Assembly (NCBI GenBank): GCA_028875125.1
Contig: JAPPGC010000024.1
Span: 1-40,913, forward strand
Origin: Bacteroidota bacterium
GTDB lineage: Bacteria > Bacteroidota > Rhodothermia > Rhodothermales > Bin80
Reading direction: 5' to 3'
DNA length: 40,913 bases
The notes under the pieces were generated by a model. The model did no database searches. It was not told the origin of the DNA and was given only the letters and a program-made list of their open reading frames with translations. Numbering within the stretch: the stretch's first letter is position 1; every line of letters begins with the position of its first letter. Shown one piece after another: positions 24,275-32,663 of the stretch. Made by a program: the position numbers and the translations under genes.

Positions 24275-25426
24275 ATGTCAGTTGCCAGAGAAATTCTAAA
24301 GGAACCGAAACTCAGTATGGGTATCGAGGAGGAGTACCTCATCGTAGAGGAAGATACCGGAAAACTCATTCGCGAAGTGCCGCCCTCAATGCTGCAAGAT
24401 GCACAGGAGGCTCTCGGCGGGCAGGTCTCGCAGGAATTTTTCCAATCCCAGATAGAGGTTGGAACCCATGTTTGTGCAAACGTGCAGGAGGCAAAGGCCG
24501 AGCTGGTTCGATTACGCAGAACAGTATATGATGTGGTGGAGCCGTACGGACTCGCGATTATTGCCGCGTCTTCACATCCAAATGCTTCCTACGTTACCCA
24601 GCGTCATACCCCCCGGGACCGCTATGAAATCCTGGCACAGAACATGCAGGTGATCGCCCAGAGAATGGTCATCTGCGGAATGCATATACATGCGGGGATT
24701 GAGAGTGACAATCTACGGATTGACATGATGAACCAAACCACCTATGTACTGCCACATCTATTGGCTTTGAGCTCGTCGTCACCTTACTGGGAAGGCCAGG
24801 ATACGGGTCTAATGTCATACCGTATTGCGGTCTGGAACGAAATTCCGCGCACAGGACTGCCAGAACACTTCGAGAGCTATGCAGAATTTGAGCGGCATGT
24901 CGATGTATTGGTTCATGCTGGTGTGATAGAGGACAGCACGAAGATCTGGTGGGATATTCGACCTAGTCACCGCTTCCCCACACTAGAGATGCGGGTGACC
25001 GACATTTGTACAAGAGTAGAGGATGCGATCTGCATCGCGGCGTTGTATCAGTGCTGGTTGCATATGCTGTGGCGCCTGCGCCGGGAAAACCAGCGTTGGC
25101 GCAGCTATGCTAACATGCTGTTATACGAAAACCGTTGGCGTGCCCAGCGTTACGGGATTGATGGAGCACTGATTGATTTTGGGAGGGGGCTAACGATCCC
25201 TTACGCGGAGTTGCTTGAAGAGTTATTGGAGTCAGTTACGCCGGATGCAGAAATCCTGGGCTGCGTGGAAGAGATCCAGCATGCACGCACGATCCTGGAG
25301 CGGGGGACCAGCGCACACTGGCAACGCAATGCTTACAAAGAAGCAAAGCGGAAAGGGGCCACAACTGAGCAGGCCATTAAGGCAGTGGTGGACATGCTCA
25401 TCCGGGAAACCATGCACGGAGTATAG
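24275..25426 (+). CDS. GCS2-family carboxylate-amine ligase (YbdK-like)
   Basis: This 383-aa protein belongs to the glutamate-cysteine ligase type 2 superfamily. The ATP/Mg-binding start MGIEEEYLIVEEDTG (about residues 15-29), the SQEFFQSQIEVGTHVC strand, GMHIHAGIES and the WWDIRPSHRFPTLEMRVTDIC segment are conserved. I take the ATG at 24275; an upstream TTG at 24230 would add 15 residues. Members ligate an amine or amino acid to a carboxylate such as glutamate, and YbdK itself has only weak gamma-glutamylcysteine activity. No partner gene for glutathione or a similar thiol is adjacent, so the natural product is open. It ends 3 nt before the 3' end of the convergent DUF4249 gene. Confidence 0.88.
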   Translation: MSVAREILKEPKLSMGIEEEYLIVEEDTGKLIREVPPSMLQDAQEALGGQVSQEFFQSQIEVGTHVCANVQEAKAELVRLRRTVYDVVEPYGLAIIAASSHPNASYVTQRHTPRDRYEILAQNMQVIAQRMVICGMHIHAGIESDNLRIDMMNQTTYVLPHLLALSSSSPYWEGQDTGLMSYRIAVWNEIPRTGLPEHFESYAEFERHVDVLVHAGVIEDSTKIWWDIRPSHRFPTLEMRVTDICTRVEDAICIAALYQCWLHMLWRLRRENQRWRSYANMLLYENRWRAQRYGIDGALIDFGRGLTIPYAELLEELLESVTPDAEILGCVEEIQHARTILERGTSAHWQRNAYKEAKRKGATTEQAIKAVVDMLIRETMHGV

Positions 25427-25429
25427 CCA

Positions 25430-26317
25430 TCACTCTTCTGGAGGAAAAACGGTGAACTGCGTCTTGTCTCTGGCCAGGCTACCAAACAGACCGTGTGCAC
25501 CATAAAGAGTCGGAATGGCATTGGGAATAACTCCGGGACCAAACGTCCCCTCCCCTCCTTGCTGTAACTCGGCAGATCTGACAAAATCGGACAGATTGCG
25601 ATCCAGCGAATTCACGTAGACCACGTTGCGGCCGTAGAAGTTGACTCCTATCCACGGATAGACTAACTCGATCGTGCCGTCAGGAAACCTAAGAAAGTTG
25701 CCCTCTGTAATGATTGGAGATCCACTGAGTCTGAAGTCCTCCAGAGTGAGATCGGAATCGTTCTCCAAGAATCCTGCTGCACTTGGCACCAGAAGATCCT
25801 CTCGCACGTCAAAAGCTTCCGTTACTAGTGTGAAGCTGCTCTGGGTTTGATCACTACCACGACCAGGCGTCACAATGAGGGTCAGTTGTTCATCCGACAG
25901 ATATGTTCCTGCCTCGGGCGAGGCACTCAGGATTTCCAAAACAGTCGGGACATTGGTGGTTCCTGTGATCGTAGTCGCCACACCAGGAACGGTTACCTTC
26001 AAATCATAGCGTGCACCGGGTTGTATGATATGTTTGGGGCCGAGGTATTCGTAAACTCCGGGCTTTACAGTGGATGCCTCCAGCAGCAAATTCGTTGAGC
26101 CTGTACTGAGTACGACCTCCGCATTCGTAATGGCACGCTCCTCAAAATCACTGGATTGGTTTTCCGGTATAATCCTGCTCAAACGTGCCTGGGGGACCGG
26201 CTCATTTGCGATGAGTGTGAGCTCAACCACGGTTTCATAGTCCAGTACACTGAAGTCTGCGGAATCACAGGCAGCGAGAAACAGGAGCAGTCCGGCAAAT
26301 GGAATCTGTCTGAACAT
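25430..26317 (-). CDS. DUF4249-domain lipoprotein paired with a TonB-dependent receptor
   Basis: This 295-aa protein has a lipoprotein signal (MFRQIPFAGLLLFLAAC, candidate acylated Cys17). A DUF4249-type beta-sandwich follows: VVELTLIANEPVPQARLSR, NAEVVLSTGST, then PGVYEYLGPKHIIQPGARYDLKVT, and a C-terminal VYVNSLDRNLSDFVRSAELQ segment. It starts on the last base of the preceding TonB-dependent receptor stop (TGATG), the usual arrangement of this Bacteroidota pair. DUF4249 proteins are thought to act at the outer membrane with the receptor, but their ligand and exact role are unknown. Confidence 0.9.
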   Translation of the reverse strand: MFRQIPFAGLLLFLAACDSADFSVLDYETVVELTLIANEPVPQARLSRIIPENQSSDFEERAITNAEVVLSTGSTNLLLEASTVKPGVYEYLGPKHIIQPGARYDLKVTVPGVATTITGTTNVPTVLEILSASPEAGTYLSDEQLTLIVTPGRGSDQTQSSFTLVTEAFDVREDLLVPSAAGFLENDSDLTLEDFRLSGSPIITEGNFLRFPDGTIELVYPWIGVNFYGRNVVYVNSLDRNLSDFVRSAELQQGGEGTFGPGVIPNAIPTLYGAHGLFGSLARDKTQFTVFPPEE

Positions 26318-28611
26318 CAGAAATCAAGCGTGAAGGATAAGTTGGGAAGAGGGATTGGTATTTGTGGAATGGTTGATCTGGAGAGCGTACCGTCATCTTC
26401 AACCTCGTTAAAGATGAACCAGGTATTGCTCCTTGCATAGATGTTGATGACCTGCATTTGCAGCGTGTAATCTGCAAATCGCTTTAATGAACCGGTCCAG
26501 GTCACTCCCAGATCAAGGCGATGATAGGCCGGTAATCTGGATTGATTAAGGCCAGGGGATACCAGCAGATCAGTTTGTTCCAGGCCATTCGCAAAATCCA
26601 GATCATGGATGGTGTAGGAAGCTTCTGGGCGTGTGTAAGCCTGTCCTGTAGCGAATGTAAATACAGCTCCAAGTTCCCAACGTCGAGAGATTCGCCATTG
26701 GCCCACCACATTCAGGTCATGAAGTCGGTCGTTACGCGGAACAAAGATTTGGGACTCTCCGAACAAATCCTGATTCAGCCTCGGATAAGCCCGGTTCGTA
26801 TGAGACAGGGTGTACGCGATAAAACCGTTGATTCGGCCCTCCTGGCGTGACAGCTGTACTTCTGCACCGCGTGCCATCCCTTCGCCAAAGGCAAACAATT
26901 CTGAATATTCCAGACCCGCCAGGCCGGTACTGAACGGATCAAGCACAAAAAGCTGTCGCATGGTCCTATAGTAAACTTCCGTATCTAGTGTGATCCCGCT
27001 GGACAGGTTGGTCTTCAAGCCCAGAATGATTTGGTCGCCGTACGCTGGTTTGACCCCTTCACCACTTGTCAGCCAAAAGTCAAATCCAGAGAACACCTCA
27101 TTGGTAATAAGGGTCAGGAACTGGTAATACCTTCCGGCGCTTGCCTGAAGCCGTGCGCCCGACTCCAGTTGCCGTTCGAGTGAAAGCCGGGGTGCTAGCG
27201 TAAAATGCCTTCCATAGCCGTAGTACGTACCTCTCAAGCCGGCAGAGATTGACCAGCTCTCCGTTGGGTGATAGGTGTCCTGCAGATAAAAGGACGCATG
27301 TTCGACCCTATTCCGTGTGTGGAATACTTCTCGGTCATCAAAAAAATTCGTTAGCGGCGCATTGAATATACCGGTCCATATTCCACCGGACAGATCATGT
27401 TTCGGTCCTGAGTAGTATTCAAAATCCGCCCGGATTGAGGTTTCCGCCACACGGTTAATCTGTTTAAAGTTAGTGCCGCTAAAAGTTGCACGCGGCATGG
27501 ATTCGTACCAAGAGGTCGTCAATGTAACATTGGTGAAGAACTGATTGGACCACAGGTGCACCCAACTCCCGGCAACTGTCCGGTTACCGTAGCGCAGTTT
27601 GATCTCTATGCCTTCGGTAAAGGTGGAACGCAAGTAATCTGAACCCGCATAGAAGGAGAGGGAAAGCTTGTCGTTCTGGGATGCATCAAGGTTGACTTTT
27701 CCATTGAAATCGTAAAAGTAGAATGCGCGGGGTACGGCGTCAATGTCTTGCAGCGCTCCAAGTAGAGGTTCAAGGGTTGATCTCCTCACCGCAACCATCC
27801 AGGAGCCGCGGGAATACGGTCCTTCGGCAAAAGCTCTGGAGGCCAGCAGGCCAACGCTGAACTTTCCGTGTGTTTCGCGCCGGTTACCGTCCTTGTTTTG
27901 GACGTCCAGTACTGATCCTAGTACACCACCATAGCTAGCAGGAAAACCTCCCTTGTAGAGTCGTACATCCTTGATCGCGTCTGTGTTGAACGTCGAGAAA
28001 AATCCAAAAACATGGCTCGGGTTGTAGATTTTTGTGCGATCCAGAAGAATGAGTGTTTGCCCGGGATCACCCCCGCGGATGTAGAGGCCGCTTGAATAAT
28101 CGGAGGACTGTGCTACGCCGGGCAGCAGCTGAAGAGATCGAAATACATCGGGTTCAAACACCTGTGGCAGTTGCTGAATGGTGGCTACACTGATTTGGCC
28201 TACCCCGATTGAGCGCTGTTCTCCCTCTGTGATACGGTCGGCCGATACCTCGAGGACCTCCAAGAGTTCTTCGGTGGTTGCCAACTCTACGTCAAGCCTG
28301 ACCGATTCGCCTGGGGCAAGGACCACTTCGCGTGTAACCGTATCAAATCCTATGTAGGAGTATCGAACAGTGTAAGTTCCAGGTTCAATCCCCGAAATAG
28401 CATAATACCCTGACAGGTTGCTGGTCGCTCCTCGAAGGGTCCCCTCCAGGATTACGTTTGCAGCGATTAGCGTTTCTCCGTTAGAGGCGTCAGTAATGAA
28501 TCCATCCAACGCGGAGAGCTCCTGACTATGCGCGGAGGTGGCAAAGAGGCCGAACGCAAACAGGAGTATGACTTTTGCAATAACCGAGAGGGTAGTCCGA
28601 GGGGGAGGCAT
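26317..28611 (-). CDS. TonB-dependent receptor with carboxypeptidase-regulatory-like domain
   Basis: This 764-aa outer-membrane receptor has a signal peptide (about residues 1-30, ending TSAHSQE). An N-terminal CarboxypepD_reg-like domain follows (about 32-120, GFITDASNGETLIAANVILE and GYYAISGIEPGTYTVRYSYI). The plug (about 135-235) contains PQVFEPDVFRSLQLLPGV and SSGLYIRGGDPGQTLILLD, and the barrel ends LPNLSFTLDF. It is smaller than SusC proteins and belongs to the FecA-like Bacteroidota group paired with DUF4249. It lies 31 nt downstream of serS on the same strand and overlaps the DUF4249 gene by 1 nt. The ligand is unknown. Confidence 0.93.
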   Translation of the reverse strand: MPPPRTTLSVIAKVILLFAFGLFATSAHSQELSALDGFITDASNGETLIAANVILEGTLRGATSNLSGYYAISGIEPGTYTVRYSYIGFDTVTREVVLAPGESVRLDVELATTEELLEVLEVSADRITEGEQRSIGVGQISVATIQQLPQVFEPDVFRSLQLLPGVAQSSDYSSGLYIRGGDPGQTLILLDRTKIYNPSHVFGFFSTFNTDAIKDVRLYKGGFPASYGGVLGSVLDVQNKDGNRRETHGKFSVGLLASRAFAEGPYSRGSWMVAVRRSTLEPLLGALQDIDAVPRAFYFYDFNGKVNLDASQNDKLSLSFYAGSDYLRSTFTEGIEIKLRYGNRTVAGSWVHLWSNQFFTNVTLTTSWYESMPRATFSGTNFKQINRVAETSIRADFEYYSGPKHDLSGGIWTGIFNAPLTNFFDDREVFHTRNRVEHASFYLQDTYHPTESWSISAGLRGTYYGYGRHFTLAPRLSLERQLESGARLQASAGRYYQFLTLITNEVFSGFDFWLTSGEGVKPAYGDQIILGLKTNLSSGITLDTEVYYRTMRQLFVLDPFSTGLAGLEYSELFAFGEGMARGAEVQLSRQEGRINGFIAYTLSHTNRAYPRLNQDLFGESQIFVPRNDRLHDLNVVGQWRISRRWELGAVFTFATGQAYTRPEASYTIHDLDFANGLEQTDLLVSPGLNQSRLPAYHRLDLGVTWTGSLKRFADYTLQMQVINIYARSNTWFIFNEVEDDGTLSRSTIPQIPIPLPNLSFTLDF

Positions 28612-28642
28612 TGCAGTTTACTTCCTCACAGGACGATTCAAT

Positions 28643-29905
28643 TTAACTGAGATAAGGGATCAGGACTTCGGGCAGTTCATACGAGCAGGTTTCGGTTTGG
28701 TTATGCTCCAGCAAAGCCGCAACGACTCGGGGGAGCGCGAGTGCGCTGCCATTAAGCGTGTGTACGAGTTGTGGTTTGCCGCCACGCTCTGGACGAAACC
28801 GGATATTCATGCGGCGTGCCTGATAATCGGTAAAGTTCGAAATAGAGGATACCTCCAGCCACCGCTCCTGCCCGGCGCTCCATACTTCCAGGTCATACTG
28901 TTTGGTCTGGTTAAAGCCCAACTCACCTGCGCACATTAGTAGGCGTCGATAGGGCAGGTTCAATGCCTTCAGCAACGTTTCTGCATCACTGCGCATGCTT
29001 TCCAGAACCTCATAACTTTGTTCTGGGTGCGTAAGCTGCACGATCTCCACTTTATCGAACTGGTGTAACCGGTTGAGCCCACGCACGTGAGCGCCATAAG
29101 AGCCAGCTTCCCGTCGCCAACAGGGGGTATATGCACAGAGTTTGACGGGTAAGTCGGATTCAGACAGAATCTCGTCCCGAAAATAGTTCGTGAGCGGTAC
29201 TTCGGCCGTGGGCACAGGATAGAGTCCATCCATGGCCACATGGTACATCTGTCCTTCCTTGTCGGGCAGTTGTCCGGTGCCACGCGCACTGGCTTCGTTC
29301 ACGAGAAGTGGTGGACGAACCTCCCTGTACTTGCGTGTTGCGGCATCAAGGAAAAAATTGATCAGGGCTCTGTGCAGCCTTGCGCCGGCATCCATATAGA
29401 ATGGAAATCCTGCGCCTGCTACCTTCGCCCCGCGTTCAAAGTCAATCAATCCGTGTCGGCGGGCAATCTCCCAGTGTGGCAGAGGATCAAACTCAAACGA
29501 GGGAATTTCACCGTGTTGGTAGACTGCTACATTGTCTGATTCGCTCAGTCCGTCAGGAACACTCTCATGCGGAAGGTTAGGGATCGTGAGTAGTAGTTCA
29601 GAGAGGGTTTGTTCTGCATTTGCGGCAGCCTCTCCAAGCTCTTTGATCTCTGCTTTAAGGCTTGATTGGCGTGCAATCGGGGCTTTTGCTGCTTCACGCT
29701 TTCCCTCACGCATAAGATTGCCGATATTCCGGCTCTCGGCATTTGCCTCCCGTTGCTTGGCCTGGAGGTTCGTCAGGGCCTCGCGACGGACTCGATCCTG
29801 TTCTAATACACGGTCAACGAGATCCATGCCTTCAGTGATTCCGCGCCGGGCAAGTGCCTGACAAACTTCCCGGGGGTTTGCTTGAATGAACTCAACACCA
29901 AGCAT
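28643..29905 (-). CDS. serS: Seryl-tRNA synthetase
   Basis: This 420-aa class IIa synthetase charges tRNA-Ser. The N-terminal tRNA-binding coiled coil (about residues 25-105, VRREALTNLQAKQREANAES and similar) is intact. Class II motif 2 is seen as PCWRREAGSYGAHVRGLNRL with the following HQFDKVEIV. Motif 3 is HTLNGSALALPRVVAALLEH near the C-terminus. Length is standard. The start codon lies within the end of the upstream reductase gene (14-nt overlap). Confidence 0.96.
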   Translation of the reverse strand: MLGVEFIQANPREVCQALARRGITEGMDLVDRVLEQDRVRREALTNLQAKQREANAESRNIGNLMREGKREAAKAPIARQSSLKAEIKELGEAAANAEQTLSELLLTIPNLPHESVPDGLSESDNVAVYQHGEIPSFEFDPLPHWEIARRHGLIDFERGAKVAGAGFPFYMDAGARLHRALINFFLDAATRKYREVRPPLLVNEASARGTGQLPDKEGQMYHVAMDGLYPVPTAEVPLTNYFRDEILSESDLPVKLCAYTPCWRREAGSYGAHVRGLNRLHQFDKVEIVQLTHPEQSYEVLESMRSDAETLLKALNLPYRRLLMCAGELGFNQTKQYDLEVWSAGQERWLEVSSISNFTDYQARRMNIRFRPERGGKPQLVHTLNGSALALPRVVAALLEHNQTETCSYELPEVLIPYLS

Positions 29906-30842
29906 CTACCGGAGGATGTCCAGTCCTAGCAGACTTCTTGCGAAGCCGCAGGTGCGCTAAGGCTGCCATAAGGGGTAGGGGGCGGTAGTCGAGTTCGGTC
30001 TCTGCCTTCAGTGTGATGAGACCGGTATGTTTGGGGCGCCGCGCGGGTTGATTATCTGAGCTCTGCAAGACTGGCTTAATGAATTTTGGATTAAGGTCGA
30101 AGGCCTTCGCGATGGAAAGGGCGAAGTCGTACATATTCATAAACTCACGGCCGGACAGGTTATACACCCCAGTCTTCTGGAAGTGTATGATGCGAAGAAT
30201 TCCCAGAGCAAGATCGTGGGTGTATGAGGGAGTACGCCATTGATCGGTATACGCTCCGATCATCTTTTTATTCTGGAGGTTGTCGCAGACCCATTCAACA
30301 AAATCCATTCGTTGGAGTCCTTCTGCCGCACCATAGACTACATTCGTTCGCACGACAGTCCATTTGCCGACCCCCGCTGCACGCGCAGCATTTTCACCCG
30401 CAAGCTTTGTTTTCCCATAAAAGTTCAGAGGTTCGGGACGTTCATTTTCGCGGTACGGTCCATTCTTGCCGTTAAACACAAAATCGGTAGATAACTGGAT
30501 CAGGTGTATACCTCGACTATGGCATGCCTTTGCAAGCTGTTCAACCGCTTGTGCGTTCACACGCCAACACTCGTCACGGTTGGTCTCGCAGGCATCAACT
30601 GCGGTCATTGCTGCACAGTTGATCACGTACTCTGGCGAGAAGTCAGTGAAGATTCGCTGGATATCATCTGCTTGACAAACATCAAGTTTCTCATAGTCGT
30701 ATGGCGGCGACTCCCGTGTGCGGGGCGCAGTTTCCCGGCCGGTGGCTAACAACTTATAGGAATCTCGTTCTCCGAATTTCTGAACAAGCTCTTGGCCCAG
30801 CAGTCCGTCGGCCCCAGTAATCAAGATGCGCTCATTGGCCAT
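29892..30842 (-). CDS. NAD(P)-dependent sugar-nucleotide reductase, RfbD-like extended SDR
   Basis: This 316-aa protein begins MANERILITGADGLLGQELV, the Rossmann motif of extended short-chain dehydrogenases, and reads through YVINCAAMTAVDACE, IQLSTDFVFNG and the catalytic Y-x3-K in NFYGKTKLAGEN. These match dTDP-4-dehydrorhamnose reductase (RfbD) and related enzymes, but no rhamnose cluster is nearby, so the exact substrate is uncertain. The start is the ATG at 30842; a TTG lies one codon upstream. The last 14 nt overlap serS, and the C-terminal residues beyond about 305 may be little constrained. Confidence 0.85.
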   Translation of the reverse strand: MANERILITGADGLLGQELVQKFGERDSYKLLATGRETAPRTRESPPYDYEKLDVCQADDIQRIFTDFSPEYVINCAAMTAVDACETNRDECWRVNAQAVEQLAKACHSRGIHLIQLSTDFVFNGKNGPYRENERPEPLNFYGKTKLAGENAARAAGVGKWTVVRTNVVYGAAEGLQRMDFVEWVCDNLQNKKMIGAYTDQWRTPSYTHDLALGILRIIHFQKTGVYNLSGREFMNMYDFALSIAKAFDLNPKFIKPVLQSSDNQPARRPKHTGLITLKAETELDYRPLPLMAALAHLRLRKKSARTGHPPVDAWC

Positions 30843-30864
30843 CAATTACGTGTTCGTATTTTGC

Positions 30865-31401
30865 CTATAGATCTCTACCCGAAATCGTCGCAATGAGATC
30901 GTCCTTCAGGTACACGGTGTCCGCAAGGGTGATCCTTCCTTTCAGGTGCAGGCGAAGTTCACGGCGCATAGCCGCTTTTTCGTAGCGTTCTTTCTCTAGC
31001 TCTGTTTCTGGATGTATTGGTTGCACCGCGGTTGGGCGGCCTTCATCGTCGAGTGCGACGAACGTAAAGTATGCATGATTGCATTCGCGCCGATCCTTTC
31101 GGTCCAGGTTTTCAGACTCTACAGAAAGTTCAACCTCGAGGGAGGAATTAAATGTCCGGTTCACCCAAGCCTCAATAATCACAACCTCGCCTAGAAAGAG
31201 CGGGGAACGAAACTCCACCGAATCGATCGCCATGGTTACGCATACCAGCCCCGCATGACGCATCGCGCAGATGGCGGCACATTTGTCCATCAACGAAAGC
31301 AGCCGGCCGCCAAACATGGTACCGTGGGCATTGGTATCGTTTGGCAGAACGATTTCGGACATCACACAGCGCGATGCACGCGGGGTTCTTGGTGGGTTCA
31401 T
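30865..31401 (-). CDS. Acyl-CoA thioesterase, hotdog fold (YkhA/BFIT type)
   Basis: This 178-aa protein has a single hotdog domain with the family hallmark SEIVLPNDTNAHGTMFGGRL, including the N-x2-G catalytic stretch, followed by the long helix LLSLMDKCAAICAMRHAG. The strand pairs VTMAIDSVEFRSPLFLGEVV and HAYFTFVALDDEGRP complete the fold, and a short C-terminal helical extension follows. Such cytosolic enzymes hydrolyse acyl-CoAs, often medium- or long-chain. It sits 5 nt downstream of the AsnB-like gene and is read in the same direction. Confidence 0.92.
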   Translation of the reverse strand: MNPPRTPRASRCVMSEIVLPNDTNAHGTMFGGRLLSLMDKCAAICAMRHAGLVCVTMAIDSVEFRSPLFLGEVVIIEAWVNRTFNSSLEVELSVESENLDRKDRRECNHAYFTFVALDDEGRPTAVQPIHPETELEKERYEKAAMRRELRLHLKGRITLADTVYLKDDLIATISGRDL

Positions 31402-31406
31402 GACCG

Positions 31407-32663
31407 TCAGGTCTTTTGTTTTTTCTTGCGGGCCGCCGGGAATAGAATATTATTCAGGATTAGCCGATAGCCTGGCGAGTTTTGATGCAGGCTCAGGTCA
31501 GTTGGAGGATCGCCCACGTAGTGTTGGTAGTCCTCGGGATCGTGGCCGGCATAGTAGGTAAATGTACCCTGACCGTAAGATCCATGCAGGTATTTGACTT
31601 CACCACGCTGTGGAACTTCGGCGAGCACGACCACATTGGGTTTAATGAGATGCTTTCTGAATGCAGTGGTTTGTCCGACGAACCCTTTCACTGTTCCGAC
31701 ATGGTTCTGTGTTAGCATGGAGGGGACAGGATCCCATTTGGCGCTGAATTCAAACAGTGTAAAATAGTCCAGTGCTGGATTTTGCAACTGCTGCGGGGGT
31801 GGCCCGGCATCAATATCGGAATGCTCATATTCAGCAGCGTTGAAACTTGGACGAAAGTCCTCAAAAGCGAGCGAGGCCGAATAATCCAGCTCCCCAATGG
31901 CATTAGGATTAATGGGATCCCCGTCGTACTCAGATGGAACGATGTCGGTTGCGTGTGCAGCCAAGGCAATATCATAGGTATCTGTACCGGAACACATGGC
32001 AAACAAAAAACCGCCCTCGCCAACGTACTGTTTGATGGTTTGCGCGACCAGCAGTTTTAGATGACTCACCTTTCGGTAACCGTGGCGATGGGCGGCTAAT
32101 TCGGCATCGCGCTGCTGTTCAATGTACCAGGGCATATTCCGATATTGATAGAACTTGCCGTACTGTCCGGTAAAATCTTCGTGGTGAAGGTGCAGCCAAT
32201 CGTAGGCAGACAGTGCGCCGCCGAGGACATCGTCATCGTAAATCATATCGTACGGCACCTCGGCATACTCCAGAGCGAGGAGTACCGCGTCGTCCCAGGG
32301 CAGGGTTTGTTGCGGGGCATACACGGCAATACGCGGGGGCGTTTCCAGTCTCACGAGGCCAGTGTTTGCGCGATCACTCTCCACTTCAGCAACAAGTCGG
32401 GCTGTTGCGGTCCCTGAAAGGGATTCGTGTACGATCCCGCGAAGGGCAAGCTCGTTACGTAGTCCAGGGAAATCTGCGGTTAGAAAAGCACCACCGCGAA
32501 AGTTCAACAGCCAGTCGACGGGTTCTCCCCGCTGGAGCGCCCAGTATACTGCACCGTAGGCCTTCAGGTGATCTGACTGGTCGTTATCCATAGGGATGAG
32601 AACATCCTGTGCGTCGGCTGGACAACAAATAAGTAACAGCAGCAATGCTGTAACACTATACAC
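31407..32663 (-). CDS. Exported 'asparagine synthetase B-like' family protein of Bacteroidota
   Basis: I place the start at GTG 32663, overlapping the upstream TPR gene stop by 8 nt. This gives a 418-aa product with a clear signal peptide (VYSVTALLLLLICCPADAQ). A longer frame to 32798 would overlap the TPR gene far more. The mature protein opens VLIPMDNDQSDHLKAYG and continues YDWLHLHHEDFTGQYGKFY and FLFAMCSGTDTYDIALAA. I know these motifs from a Bacteroidota family labelled asparagine synthetase B in databases. The sequence has neither an N-terminal Cys nucleophile domain nor an SGGxDS PP-loop, so that label is not supported. The MCSGTD turn rather recalls a class I amidotransferase-like elbow. 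The function is unknown. Confidence 0.82.
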   Translation of the reverse strand: MYSVTALLLLLICCPADAQDVLIPMDNDQSDHLKAYGAVYWALQRGEPVDWLLNFRGGAFLTADFPGLRNELALRGIVHESLSGTATARLVAEVESDRANTGLVRLETPPRIAVYAPQQTLPWDDAVLLALEYAEVPYDMIYDDDVLGGALSAYDWLHLHHEDFTGQYGKFYQYRNMPWYIEQQRDAELAAHRHGYRKVSHLKLLVAQTIKQYVGEGGFLFAMCSGTDTYDIALAAHATDIVPSEYDGDPINPNAIGELDYSASLAFEDFRPSFNAAEYEHSDIDAGPPPQQLQNPALDYFTLFEFSAKWDPVPSMLTQNHVGTVKGFVGQTTAFRKHLIKPNVVVLAEVPQRGEVKYLHGSYGQGTFTYYAGHDPEDYQHYVGDPPTDLSLHQNSPGYRLILNNILFPAARKKKQKT

